DNA from: Phycisphaerales bacterium UBA7800
GTDB taxonomy: Bacteria > Planctomycetota > Phycisphaerae > Phycisphaerales > Phycisphaeraceae
DNA length: 64,000 nucleotides
Direction of reading: 5' to 3'
Assembly: GCA_002480565.1 (NCBI GenBank)
Contig: DLCK01000061.1
Location: 1-64,000, forward strand
Numbering within the stretch: position 1 is the first letter of the stretch; every line of letters begins with the position of its first letter. The translations under genes were made by a program, and so were the position numbers. Of this stretch, positions 50,378-59,290 are shown one piece after another. Under the pieces are notes generated by a model. That model did no database searches. It was given only the letters and a program-made list of their open reading frames with translations, and was not told where the DNA came from.

Positions 50378-51139
50378 TTAATACGAAAAAATGTACCAGT
50401 TATTGACTTTGGCTTCATGGGAAAGGAGATACTCACGGGTCCGATTGATCACGTGTCCATCGTGCATCAGTACGTTGGCAGAGGAACTGTTGTGACGATA
50501 GGCCGTCCCAAAGCCTGTTCCCTCTTCACCGGCATAGTAGTTTGCGGTCCAATAGTTCAAATTGATTTGCCTTAGACCATCAGTCATGAAAATGCGGTTA
50601 CTCACATTCCTGATGTCGGTGGTGCGCAGGGTGATGGCAGGAATATTCTTGGCATTGTATTCAGACCCGATGTTGGTCCAGTCAGCTTTGTACAACTGAT
50701 CGTTCATGCCATAGGAGGCCCACATGTTGGTTTCTTTCAGGCTTTGGACAACGGTTCGCAACGCATAGGTGGCTGAAGGACATACATGCTCCACCGGCCA
50801 GCGACCAATGAGACTCTGCATGGACCCGCCGGTAATCCCGAAATTGCTGCGGAACATCGGATTGGCGTACCAGGCAACCGCGTAGAAATCATTGTTTTTA
50901 AAATCACGACGCATGAAAACAGGTACGAAATAATCATGGTTGTCGGCCTGATAGACTTGGTTGGCCACGGCCAGATTTTTGAGGGTGACCATGCATTTAA
51001 CCTGCCGGGCCGATTCGCGTGCTTTGCCCAGGGCAGGCAAGAGAATCGCTATCAGCAGTGAAACAATCGAGATCACCACAAGCAGCTCAATGAGCGTAAA
51101 GGCAAAGTGGTGACGGGGATGAATACAATGCGATATCAT
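50378..51139 (-). CDS. Type II pseudopilin-like protein (H-X9-DG type)
   Basis: 253 aa. Prepilin leader with the N-methylation site HFAFTLIELLVVISIVSLL (about 10-30), helix to LLPALGKARESARQ, then a globular domain ending with 'SSANVLMHDGHVINRT', close to the C-terminal H-X9-DG motif of the planctomycete/lentisphaera pseudopilins. AGGAGA lies six bases before the ATG. It lies 26 bases upstream of the GH39-like gene, in the same direction. Such proteins are abundant beside polysaccharide-degrading genes and may help in export or surface display; the exact role is unknown. Confidence 0.88.
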   Translation of the reverse strand: MISHCIHPRHHFAFTLIELLVVISIVSLLIAILLPALGKARESARQVKCMVTLKNLAVANQVYQADNHDYFVPVFMRRDFKNNDFYAVAWYANPMFRSNFGITGGSMQSLIGRWPVEHVCPSATYALRTVVQSLKETNMWASYGMNDQLYKADWTNIGSEYNAKNIPAITLRTTDIRNVSNRIFMTDGLRQINLNYWTANYYAGEEGTGFGTAYRHNSSSANVLMHDGHVINRTREYLLSHEAKVNNWYIFSY

Positions 51140-51195
51140 GATCTGTCTCCTGATTAACAGATTCGCTCAATAGTCTCTTTTCCTATGACATCTAA

Positions 51196-52227
51196 TCAGA
51201 CGGCACGAGCAGTCTGAGCTTCGACCAACGTCGATTTGAGTTTCCTGGCCCGAATTTTCCGAGCAGGTGAAGCAATCTTCCTGAGCAATAACGACACTGC
51301 GGATTGCCCCATCTCTTCCAATGGCAACACGGCACTGGTGATCGAAGTTCCCATGAAGCTGAACACATCATCACCAATGGCCACAATGGACAATTCCTTG
51401 GGGACACTGATGCCGCACAACGCCGCTGCATACATCATCGCCTGTGCTTCCCATGGCGAATAGGTCACGATGGCGGTGGGGCGTTTCTTGAGCGACTTGA
51501 GCCAGCGACACATCTGCTCATGTGTCTGGTAACTCATCGGATCATCGTTGACCTGCTTGGGGTAATAGGTCGGGAACGTGGCATGATTCGCATGCAATCC
51601 CGTGTCCTGCATTTTCGTTTCATAACCAACGCGACGATCGGTTCGGCTGTAATGTTCTGAGCCGTCGAACTCGATGTAGGTAATCTTGCGATGCCCGCGA
51701 TCCAGCAGATATTGCGTGGCCAACTGACCGCTGTGGATTTCATCCGGGTAGACGCAGTCAGAAGCCAACGGTGTGTTCATCCAGATCGCAGGAAGCATCG
51801 ATTCGTGAATCAACTCGGTCACCTGCTCGGGGAAATCATGCGTGTAGTTAATGAGCATGCCATCGACCATGTGCTGTTGGAGCACTTTGGGCAGGAATTT
51901 TAGATCAGTGAGTTTTTCATCAGAGACCTGCGAGACGGTCAGGTGCATGTCTCTGGCGGTGAGTGTTTCGAGAATGCTCTGAAGCAGTTGGGGACTGATG
52001 CGGCTCGAACACGGGTGGTCACTCATGAGTAAACCCACCGCGTTGAACTTGCCACTGCGTGCCGCCCGTGCAGCCAGATTCGGTCGATACCCCAATGTCC
52101 GGGCAGCCTCATGGACACGCTCGTTGGTGTCCTTGGAGTAGGTCTTGCCTTTACCGTTGAGAATCAGGCTGGCCGCAGGGATGGATATCTGCGCGTGCTG
52201 GGCAACTTCTTTGAGTGTGACAGCCAT
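51196..52227 (-). CDS. LacI-family transcriptional regulator 1
   Basis: 343 aa. N-terminal helix-turn-helix (VTLKEVAQHAQISIPAASLILNGKGKTYSKDTNERVHEAARTLGYRPNLAARAARSG, note SIPAAS instead of the usual SxxTVS). It is followed by a periplasmic-binding-protein-like effector domain (AVGLLMSDHPCS, HRKITYIEFDGSEHY, AIGDDVFSFMGTSITSAVLPLEEMG). AGAGGA lies nine bases before the ATG. It heads the module LacI, pseudopilin, hydrolase. Two palindromes at its promoter (52295 and 52330) suggest autoregulation. Confidence 0.92.
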   Translation of the reverse strand: MAVTLKEVAQHAQISIPAASLILNGKGKTYSKDTNERVHEAARTLGYRPNLAARAARSGKFNAVGLLMSDHPCSSRISPQLLQSILETLTARDMHLTVSQVSDEKLTDLKFLPKVLQQHMVDGMLINYTHDFPEQVTELIHESMLPAIWMNTPLASDCVYPDEIHSGQLATQYLLDRGHRKITYIEFDGSEHYSRTDRRVGYETKMQDTGLHANHATFPTYYPKQVNDDPMSYQTHEQMCRWLKSLKKRPTAIVTYSPWEAQAMMYAAALCGISVPKELSIVAIGDDVFSFMGTSITSAVLPLEEMGQSAVSLLLRKIASPARKIRARKLKSTLVEAQTARAV

Positions 52228-52286
52228 GGGTTAAGTCCTCTATCAGGTCGATACCCTGAAAATTGGCAGATCGACAGTGATAGGGA

Positions 52287-52314
52287 ATCATATTCCAAAA
52301 ACGTTTTTGGTCAA
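52287..52314 (-). promoter_or_regulatory. Promoter of LacI gene 1
   Basis: On the minus strand: -35 TTGACC (52314-52309), 16-base spacer, -10 TATGAT (52292-52287). The palindromic operator fills the spacer. Confidence 0.7.
52295..52310. promoter_or_regulatory. LacI operator O1
   Basis: Perfect 16-bp palindrome CCAAAAACGTTTTTGG with the central CG typical of LacI-family sites, placed between the -35 and -10 boxes so that binding would block transcription. Confidence 0.75.
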
Positions 52315-52330
52315 GCATGAAATGGAAAAA

Positions 52331-52344
52331 TAAAAACGTTTTTG
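52331..52344. promoter_or_regulatory. LacI operator O2
   Basis: TAAAAACGTTTTTG repeats the core of O1 (AAAAACGTTTTT). The centres are 35 bases apart. It lies upstream of the promoter, where a second dimer could loop or cooperate. Confidence 0.65.
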
Positions 52345-52449
52345 AAAAAAGGCAGTATTGGGTTCGCCAGTGTTAATCCGCATGATTGAAATGATTTAAT
52401 GGATAGGCAATAAGTGTTGTTGTAGTGTTAAGATTTGTTGTGTATATGT

Positions 52450-54324
52450 TTATGTTGCAGGGGGAGTTGTTGTGTTGATCATCGCGTTTAAATCCAGACG
52501 CAGTGATTCCCAGCATTCTTTTGTTTCACCCCGATACCAGTTTTCCCAAATGCCCTGAGCCATTATTTCACGGTCGGCAAGTAATTTTTCAACCAGATCA
52601 AGCACTTGTGGTAATCGTTGTTTTTGATGAATCGCAGTGAGAAATTCATGTCCCAGGCGGTAGAGTGTGCCCATCATTCGGGCTTGTTCTTGAAGGTTGT
52701 GTTCAAAGAATATTTGCTTATCGGTTGGCAGGTCTGCAAGCTCTGGGAAATCGGTGACAATTTCATTCATCTTGATGGATGCCTTGTCCAGTGCATTGAG
52801 TAATCCTGCATGATCATTGTCAGGCCATAGACATAGGTGTTTGAAGTCCGGACGCTTGCCTTGAAGAAAAAGCATCAACTGCAAACACATCATCCAGATG
52901 TAGCCATCCTGAATGGAGCGTTCGCCGTCTAGTAAAACAAACGCATCAAAGAATTGATTGTAGACTTCTCGGATTTTTGCAGGTGCCCATTGCTGCATGA
53001 AAGTCTCTTGATCCCAGGACAAGCCTTGATCAAGTAATTGTGAAAACGCTGCGATTGGCAGGACATGTTCTCGAATATTTGCTGTGTTGAGGATGGCGTA
53101 ATGTGTATCGCCTTTTGCAATCATGCTGCGGACTTCTCGCTGCATTTTGTCCAGTCGTGTGCCTTGTACCAGGTGACTGCCATGGATCCAGAAGCCAGCA
53201 TGATAGTACGAACCGTACGTTCGGGATGGGTCCCGTGTAAGGTTATGGAAATCATCCTGCATCAACTGTGTTTGCCCGTTGTCTGAAAAAATGATGGTGA
53301 CCGCTTTGGGGATTGTTAATTGTCCTTTGGCCATCAATTCGGAGCCTTCGGCCCAGAGCGTGGTCGTGGCAAGAGGGGTAGGACGTGTATCAAACTCACG
53401 TACAATTTGCCATTGATCTGCTAAAGCCTGCGAGATGAATTGGCCGGCTTTGTCTTTACTGATAGTTGGATCGTAATCCCATATTGGGCGGTCACCACGG
53501 CCACGCAGCCCCAATTGCCAGATGGTTTGTTTGCCAGCCAACTCCCACCATTTTTGTGCATAGTCTCGCCATGTTTGTCGGACAGGCTCTGGGTTTTTGG
53601 CATACTCAAACGCATGTTTTTGCCCGCGTTTTTCCCAGTAAGTTTCAAAGCTGAATGCTGTGACGCCCAGTGGTTCAATATGATGTTGGCTGACGTACAG
53701 ACCCTGTTCTACTGCCTGCGTGACCAGTTTTGCTTCGTCAGAATTCATGACATTGACAAACGAGCCGGGGATAATCAGATTGCCCCCAAGACGCAGCAAA
53801 GCTTCGTACACACGCTTCATCACTGACGGGGCTGCAACGTTTTGGTAGTGCGGGTAATCCAGGTCACGTTTACCACCACCGGTATGCCAAAGTGACAAAA
53901 GGTCTTCATCATTGAGAAACCAACCACGATAGTGATACACCGGTTGAATTGAATCAATTGTCTGTCTCGCAAAGATAATCTGTTGTTGTTTGGGTGGGAA
54001 TACCTGCTTCCAGAACCACAACGGATCAAACCCCAGAAACGCATGGCTGATGTGATACAGGCCGTAGACTGCACCTAAATGATCTGTATGTGAAATTCGA
54101 ATTTGGTTCTCATCAATTTCAATACGATAGCCTTCATTGTCAGACAAGCTATCATCTTTTAGCAGTCGGATGGTGGCGGTGTCGGCATTGTTTGATGCTG
54201 TGAAGTTTGCGCCAAGTACATATTTCAGATCATCAGAAAATTGTTCTAACGCCAGTTTGATTGCGCGATTTTGCGTGTTAGAAAAATAGCTTATTTCCTG
54301 GCCATGATGCAGTGTTAAATTCAT
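52450..54324 (-). CDS. GH115-like glycoside hydrolase
   Basis: 624 aa from ATG 54324 (AGAGGC upstream). No signal peptide is seen, so it is probably cytosolic. The N-terminal 110 residues form a GH20/GH115-type alpha/beta domain (IRLLKDDSLSDNEGYRIEI, GLYHISHAFLGFDP). A barrel follows with HYRGWFLNDEDLLSLW (about 130-145), 'VYEALLRLGGNLIIPGSF' and 'SQHHIEPLGV', the phrasing of GH115 alpha-glucuronidases. GH115 enzymes remove glucuronate from xylan side chains. At 624 aa it is shorter than many family members. It is divergent from the heparinase II/III-like gene. Confidence 0.65.
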   Translation of the reverse strand: MNLTLHHGQEISYFSNTQNRAIKLALEQFSDDLKYVLGANFTASNNADTATIRLLKDDSLSDNEGYRIEIDENQIRISHTDHLGAVYGLYHISHAFLGFDPLWFWKQVFPPKQQQIIFARQTIDSIQPVYHYRGWFLNDEDLLSLWHTGGGKRDLDYPHYQNVAAPSVMKRVYEALLRLGGNLIIPGSFVNVMNSDEAKLVTQAVEQGLYVSQHHIEPLGVTAFSFETYWEKRGQKHAFEYAKNPEPVRQTWRDYAQKWWELAGKQTIWQLGLRGRGDRPIWDYDPTISKDKAGQFISQALADQWQIVREFDTRPTPLATTTLWAEGSELMAKGQLTIPKAVTIIFSDNGQTQLMQDDFHNLTRDPSRTYGSYYHAGFWIHGSHLVQGTRLDKMQREVRSMIAKGDTHYAILNTANIREHVLPIAAFSQLLDQGLSWDQETFMQQWAPAKIREVYNQFFDAFVLLDGERSIQDGYIWMMCLQLMLFLQGKRPDFKHLCLWPDNDHAGLLNALDKASIKMNEIVTDFPELADLPTDKQIFFEHNLQEQARMMGTLYRLGHEFLTAIHQKQRLPQVLDLVEKLLADREIMAQGIWENWYRGETKECWESLRLDLNAMINTTTPPAT

Positions 54325-54700
54325 GATTGATGCCTCTGTGGACGGGATGGTTTTTTGTCTTGAATCGTCCATCCCCACGGGAATGTGTGTTTCAGGTTAC
54401 ATGATAAGGCTAGATCGTTAGTCGGTTCAATGACATGGATGCAATGACTTTATTTGGTACATTGTGTCAATTTTTACTTAAAAATAAACAAAAAATGATT
54501 TGCTGATGCTTCGTCTGATGATGTGTTGTCTTGTGTGTGGATAATCTAATTCGACCCAGTGTCAACTGTGCGGCACCTTCTGGTCCAGTCATTATGTGCA
54601 AATAGAAGATCGTTGATCTATGGCACGTCTACTCACTTATGAGTCTAATCTAATGATTGACTTGTCCGCAGATTTACTTTTACACGATAAGGTTTACCCC
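54325..54700. other. Divergent regulatory gap between GH115-like and lyase genes
   Basis: 376 bases, AT-rich around 54460-54550. It should hold back-to-back promoters for the two divergent genes. Two AATGAC-containing words lie at 54428-54450, but I found no palindrome matching either LacI operator in the window. If the lyase starts at the ATG at 54620 rather than 54701, the gap is 295 bases. Confidence 0.4.
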
Positions 54701-56794
54701 ATGTCTCTGTTTCTAACATCCGATGAAAAACAAGCGATTCTCTCATCAAACAATCGGCAACCCATTCTCACGGATCTGTTTTGGGCCTTGCAGTCACGTG
54801 TCCGTGATCGGGCACTCAAGCCCGGACTCATGTCGCCGGATGATCAGGTCGACTGGTGGCGCGTAGTGGCTGAATATCTCGGAGATGCGGCGATGGTTTA
54901 TGCGCTAAAGCCCTCCGAGGAGACGGCGGTCTGGTTGCGTGATGTGACCTTGAGTGTCGCACGTCGCTCAGCTGTTGACTGGACCGGTTCAAGTTATCGC
55001 ACACTCATCGACGCCCCCGAGGAAGCTGGCACCAAAGGTTACCTGGAGACAACGCATATTGTGTGGGGCTTGTCAATGGTTCTTGATTTGGCGGCGGATG
55101 TGTTAACTGCTGCTGAACAACAGGAAGTCAAAGCCGTCCTTACCGACCGTGGTATGCCGATGTGTCTGAAATGGGTTGAAGCAACAAACCACATGGCTAA
55201 CTGGTACTGCGTCCTCACATCCGGCATGGCGGTCGCAGCAGCAGTACTCAACGACGAACACTATCTTGCCAAGTCACGTGAACATCTCGAAGGTTGTTCG
55301 CAAGTCTTCCAGCCGGACGGCTCGTATTCTGAGTCATTGCAGTATGGCAACTATGCTGGTTACAGTTTGATGATGGCGCATGAAGCGTTGCGACGTCGTG
55401 ATGAAGCGGATAGCGCCATCGTTCCCGTGTCCAACTATGCAGGCTATGCGCGTTGGGCGTCATACAGCTTCCTCTACAACAAATCATTAACAGGTTGGGG
55501 GCCATCGCCCAAAGCTCGGAGTTTGAACTTCAATGACAGTGGTGCGATGTTCAAACCTAGCGGCGAATTCTTACTGCACATTGCATCACGTGCTGCTGCT
55601 TCACATCCCACCGACGCTGGGCTTGCTCGATGGCTGTTTGAGACTGCCTACGGGCAGCATGTCGCTCAAGGGCCACACGATCAGGCGTCCTTTGGTTTGG
55701 TTGCTGATTGGGGAGCTTTGACGTTACCGCTGTTGACTCATGCGGCCGACCCCATATCGCCAAGTGATGCAAAACTACCTGAATTAGCGGACTTTTCCTG
55801 TGGTGACATCATTGCCCGCGATCACTTTGGTGGCAAGACGGTTATTGGTTTTCATTCTGGTAAAGATCCGCTATACGGCCCAGGGCATCTGCATGGGGAC
55901 CTTAACAGTTTGATACTCGTACACAACGATGAACGCATGCTCGTTGATCCGGGGCATGCCTGTTATCGCAATTTGTATCACGGTATTGAAACCGGTACAC
56001 GTACGCACAATACATGTACCTTCATGGCCGACAACACCGATGCAGTTCTTCGACCCATGGAAGATCAGATCGGTATGAAGACGCTCGAGCAATCCAAGAT
56101 GACACGCCGTCATCGTAATGGCAATGTCCCTGATGAACCTGCGGATCGTGGTGGTCGTCAGCTCATCGCTGCGCAGCTTGATGATCTCCGAGTGATGGGC
56201 GGTGAAGCTTCAAAACTCTATGGCAATCCACTGACGCATTTTGGTCGCTTTGTCATTCTCTGCGGCAGTAACGTCGTCTTCGTCGTGGATCACATTCAAG
56301 CCTCTGCGCCCGTGAAAACCCATTGGCATTGGCTGCTGAATAATCGTGATGACACGTTGGACTATCGTTACATCGGCAAGGATCGCATCGTCGCGCGTCG
56401 AGGAAACACCGGCATGAAGCTGTTTCATTGTGCAGAGGGTAAGCCGTCCACAGTGAGCTTTGCTTGCGTCCATGATGCGTATCACTGCCTACCGAATCAT
56501 CGTGGTGAAGGCCGGCCTGGTAGTGGACATCTGTTGACTTGGGGGGATACCCAGAAACGTACGCAACTCACAGCGCTGCATGCCATCGCGGTGGACCGCT
56601 ACGGCCCGGTTGCTGACTGGCATCTGAAGCCCGATGAGACCGGCACAAGTATGGTGGGTTTGGCTGGCTGTGTCGATTGGCATATTCAACTTATCGAACA
56701 GAACAGCATCCTCATTAGCGAACGCGTCAGTGGTCGTGAGTATGAATTGCTTTTGCAGGATTCGACACAATGGACACTGACGAAAAAGAACTGA
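54701..56794 (+). CDS. Heparinase II/III-like polysaccharide lyase
   Basis: About 697 aa from ATG 54701 (AAGG eight bases upstream); an in-frame ATG at 54620 would add 27 residues. No signal peptide is seen. The alpha-toroid part (about 30-350) contains NHMANWYCVLTSGMAVAAAVL and YSESLQYGNYAGYSLMMAHEAL with catalytic Asn/His/Tyr candidates. The beta-sandwich part has GHLHGDLNSLILVHNDERMLVDPG and TRTHNTCTFM, the heparinase II/III C-terminal signature. These lyases cleave uronic-acid polymers by beta-elimination. As a cytosolic enzyme it would act on imported oligouronides. Confidence 0.82.
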   Translation: MSLFLTSDEKQAILSSNNRQPILTDLFWALQSRVRDRALKPGLMSPDDQVDWWRVVAEYLGDAAMVYALKPSEETAVWLRDVTLSVARRSAVDWTGSSYRTLIDAPEEAGTKGYLETTHIVWGLSMVLDLAADVLTAAEQQEVKAVLTDRGMPMCLKWVEATNHMANWYCVLTSGMAVAAAVLNDEHYLAKSREHLEGCSQVFQPDGSYSESLQYGNYAGYSLMMAHEALRRRDEADSAIVPVSNYAGYARWASYSFLYNKSLTGWGPSPKARSLNFNDSGAMFKPSGEFLLHIASRAAASHPTDAGLARWLFETAYGQHVAQGPHDQASFGLVADWGALTLPLLTHAADPISPSDAKLPELADFSCGDIIARDHFGGKTVIGFHSGKDPLYGPGHLHGDLNSLILVHNDERMLVDPGHACYRNLYHGIETGTRTHNTCTFMADNTDAVLRPMEDQIGMKTLEQSKMTRRHRNGNVPDEPADRGGRQLIAAQLDDLRVMGGEASKLYGNPLTHFGRFVILCGSNVVFVVDHIQASAPVKTHWHWLLNNRDDTLDYRYIGKDRIVARRGNTGMKLFHCAEGKPSTVSFACVHDAYHCLPNHRGEGRPGSGHLLTWGDTQKRTQLTALHAIAVDRYGPVADWHLKPDETGTSMVGLAGCVDWHIQLIEQNSILISERVSGREYELLLQDSTQWTLTKKN

Positions 56795-56812
56795 CATGCA
56801 TAGGAACACAAC

Positions 56813-57196
56813 ATGCGCATTGAGCATTTTGCAGTACAGGTGGCTTCACCCACAGAAATGACAAGCTGGTATCAGAAGCATCTTGGCCTGCGGATTATCC
56901 GTCATGTAGGAGGTATAGCGGGTACCTGTTTTCTGGCAGATGACAGCGATAGGGTGTTACTTGAGATTTACAGTAATCCCAAAGTTGTCACGCCGGACTA
57001 CGCGTCGATGCATCCATTGCTATTGCACATGGCGTTTGTCAGTGATGATGTACAGCGTGATTGTGATCGACTTGCCCGCGCCGGAGCAACAGTGATTGAT
57101 GCTCCTTTTGTCTCACCTGCTGGCGACTCTCTTGCCATGCTGCGCGACCCTTGGGGGTTGGCAATTCAATTATGTTGTCGAGCCAAGCAGATGTGA
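56813..57196 (+). CDS. VOC (glyoxalase/dioxygenase fold) protein
   Basis: 127 aa, one VOC domain: MRIEHFAVQVASPTEMTSWYQKHLGLR with a metal His near residue 5, LLEIYSN, PLLLHMAFVSDDVQRDCDRL with a second His, and RDPWGLAIQLC ending the fold. Members are metal-dependent lyases, isomerases or dioxygenases; the substrate is unknown. It starts 18 bases after the lyase gene in the same direction, so it is probably part of uronate breakdown, perhaps processing the unsaturated sugar product (inference). Confidence 0.82.
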   Translation: MRIEHFAVQVASPTEMTSWYQKHLGLRIIRHVGGIAGTCFLADDSDRVLLEIYSNPKVVTPDYASMHPLLLHMAFVSDDVQRDCDRLARAGATVIDAPFVSPAGDSLAMLRDPWGLAIQLCCRAKQM

Positions 57197-57227
57197 CAAC
57201 CACATATTTCTATCTTCAAATCAAATG

Positions 57228-57268
57228 CAGCTAAGCTCAGTGACACTAAGTTTAGCTGTTTTTTTTAT
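57228..57268 (+). terminator. Terminator of the lyase-VOC operon
   Basis: Stem CAGCTAA (57228-57234) / TTAGCTG (57252-57258) followed by eight T residues, 31 bases after the VOC stop. Confidence 0.8.
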
Positions 57269-57392
57269 AGCGCTATTGTGTGAATCCTGAGAATTGATTG
57301 AGTAGTGATACGTTTTTCAAATAGATGTTTTGCCCGATTGGTTTGTAATCTGGACAATCCGATTGTAAACGTGGATTTGCTTTAGAAACTGA

Positions 57393-57442
57393 TTGACTTG
57401 GTCGATGGATGTCCCTACTGTAACTTAGCAACCGGTTGCTAA
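57393..57442 (+). promoter_or_regulatory. Promoter and operator of LacI gene 2
   Basis: -35 TTGACT (57393-57398), 17-base spacer, weak -10 TACTGT (57416-57421). A perfect 18-bp palindrome TTAGCAACCGGTTGCTAA (57425-57442) covers the expected transcription start and ends 10 bases before the ATG. The sequence is unrelated to the operator of LacI gene 1, as expected for a different regulator. Confidence 0.75.
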
Positions 57443-57452
57443 AGGGTTTTTT

Positions 57453-58475
57453 ATGACAGAACGTGTGACATTAAGCCAGATTGCCAAGCAATGCGGAGCT
57501 AACAAGAGCACGGTCAGTCGCGTTTTGAACAACCGCTGCGATGCGTCGTTTTCGGTTCAGCCGCAATTACGAGATAAGATTCTTCGCGTTGCTCGGCAGA
57601 TGCGTTATCGCCCGAATCTGCATGCTCAGACGCTTGCCAGGCGACAGACGCGTTTGATTGCCGTGCCGCGTTTGGTTCCTTCAGGTGACTCTGAGCATGT
57701 CCCCGGAATTTATGATGCTGTGACATCTCACCTTGTCCCATATTTTCGTGAGCATGGTTTTGAGGTGTGCAGCACGTACTATGATCCGCAGCATGACAAG
57801 ACTCTGTTACCTCCCTGGGGCGTTGACGGGTTGGTGGTGATGCATCGTTCACCATCACACCTTATCGATGAGCTTGAAGAGGCAGCGATGCCATATGTCT
57901 GTGTTAATTGTCCGACGGGTCCGGCTGGCCATAGTATTCAGGTTGATGACACCGGTGGTGCCGAATTGGCGTTGGGGCATTTGTTGGCGTTGGGGCATCG
58001 ACGAATCGCATATAGACGTTTTCGCACACATTTACCACCGTTGCATAGCAGCATGATCGCGCGTCACGATAGTTATCTGCAATTTCTAAGTGATCACGGA
58101 TTGAAACCTGTCAAGCCGCATGACGGTCCATGGGATGAGCCGGAATTATACTTGCGAAAAATCATCAAGGCCGGTGCGACTGCGGTTTTGGCTTACGATC
58201 ATGTGGAAGCCATTCGCTTGCTCAAGGCCTCGCAAAAAGCGGCAGTGCGCTTTCCGCAGGACTTGTCGCTGGTTTGTTTTAATGATGAATTTCCATGTTC
58301 GATGGTGATGCCGTCACTGACTTCGGTGGCCTTGCCTACTGCTGAGATGGGGAAGCATGCCGCCCAAATCTTGATTGAGCAGCTTAATGGCCAACTCACC
58401 GGAGAGTCACCTTTGGAGTATGTTTTGCCAGAAACTTTGGTCGTTCGCCAATCGACTGTGTCTTGCACGATGTGA
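57453..58475 (+). CDS. LacI-family transcriptional regulator 2
   Basis: 340 aa. Helix-turn-helix VTLSQIAKQCGANKSTVSRVLNNRCDA (about 4-30) and hinge RYRPNLHAQTLARRQT are typical. The effector domain has 'ALGHLLALGHRRIAYRRF' and 'SLVCFNDEFPCSMVMPSLTSVALPTAEMGKHAAQILIEQL'. AAGGG lies seven bases before the ATG. It heads a second LacI-pseudopilin-hydrolase module (58528, 59291). Confidence 0.92.
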   Translation: MTERVTLSQIAKQCGANKSTVSRVLNNRCDASFSVQPQLRDKILRVARQMRYRPNLHAQTLARRQTRLIAVPRLVPSGDSEHVPGIYDAVTSHLVPYFREHGFEVCSTYYDPQHDKTLLPPWGVDGLVVMHRSPSHLIDELEEAAMPYVCVNCPTGPAGHSIQVDDTGGAELALGHLLALGHRRIAYRRFRTHLPPLHSSMIARHDSYLQFLSDHGLKPVKPHDGPWDEPELYLRKIIKAGATAVLAYDHVEAIRLLKASQKAAVRFPQDLSLVCFNDEFPCSMVMPSLTSVALPTAEMGKHAAQILIEQLNGQLTGESPLEYVLPETLVVRQSTVSCTM

Positions 58476-58527
58476 GTGCAATGTAAAGATCCGAAGCTTG
58501 AATTTTGTGTCGAAAGGAGCAGAGTCC

Positions 58528-59208
58528 ATGCGCTATATGAAGGCTTTTACACTCATAGAGTTGTTGGTGGTTATTTCCATTATCTCAATTCTGGTTGCCA
58601 TTCTTTTACCTGCGTTGGCTGCTGCTCGCAAGGCTGCTCGTGCTTCAGTGTGTCTTAATAATCTACGACAGGTACGCTTGGCATCACAGCTTTATAGCAG
58701 TGATTACCAGGACCTGTTACTGCCGGCATATATTGGTTCTTCCGGTAATACCAGTGCCAATTGGTGGGTATACAAGGTTGGCCCATACATGAAAACCGGC
58801 GGTCTAACGGCCGATACCACCATCATGCGATGTCCGGCGTGGTCAGACATGATAGCCAATAACATGCGTTATTACAGCTATGCCATCAACCGCTATACCG
58901 GCTATATCGACGGTTCGGGAAATGGGCAGGATGGCTATCCCGGCAGAATTGAACAGGTCGCCAGGCCTTCGGACGTCTATTATTTTGCGGATGGCAACGC
59001 CGTGCAAAGTGGTAGTCGCTGGTCCTGGCGATTTTTCTCCTATCCATCCAATGCCACGAATTCGGGCCGACTCATTGATGTGCAGCGACATACCAATGGT
59101 GCCAACATTGTGTTTGCTGACGGCCACGGTAAGCGAACCAAGCAGCCAGCCGAGATTGATACGATCAGTACCCCTGATGAATTTGCCAGACATTATCTCT
59201 GGCAATAA
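58528..59208 (+). CDS. Type II pseudopilin-like protein (H-X9-DG type)
   Basis: 226 aa from ATG 58528 (AAGGAGC eight bases upstream); the frame extends upstream into lacI but without a start signal. Prepilin leader and helix KAFTLIELLVVISIISILVAILLPALAAARKAAR (about 5-38). The C-terminal RHTNGANIVFADGHGK holds H-X9-DG exactly. It lies 52 bases after LacI gene 2 and 82 bases before the large hydrolase, mirroring the module at 47778-52227. Confidence 0.9.
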   Translation: MRYMKAFTLIELLVVISIISILVAILLPALAAARKAARASVCLNNLRQVRLASQLYSSDYQDLLLPAYIGSSGNTSANWWVYKVGPYMKTGGLTADTTIMRCPAWSDMIANNMRYYSYAINRYTGYIDGSGNGQDGYPGRIEQVARPSDVYYFADGNAVQSGSRWSWRFFSYPSNATNSGRLIDVQRHTNGANIVFADGHGKRTKQPAEIDTISTPDEFARHYLWQ

Positions 59209-59290
59209 TTCGATTCCATTGAAGCTTTGTATGTCGTTTGCCAAACGCACGACGTCGGCTAAACACACTTGATTTTGAGAGGAAGTCCGA

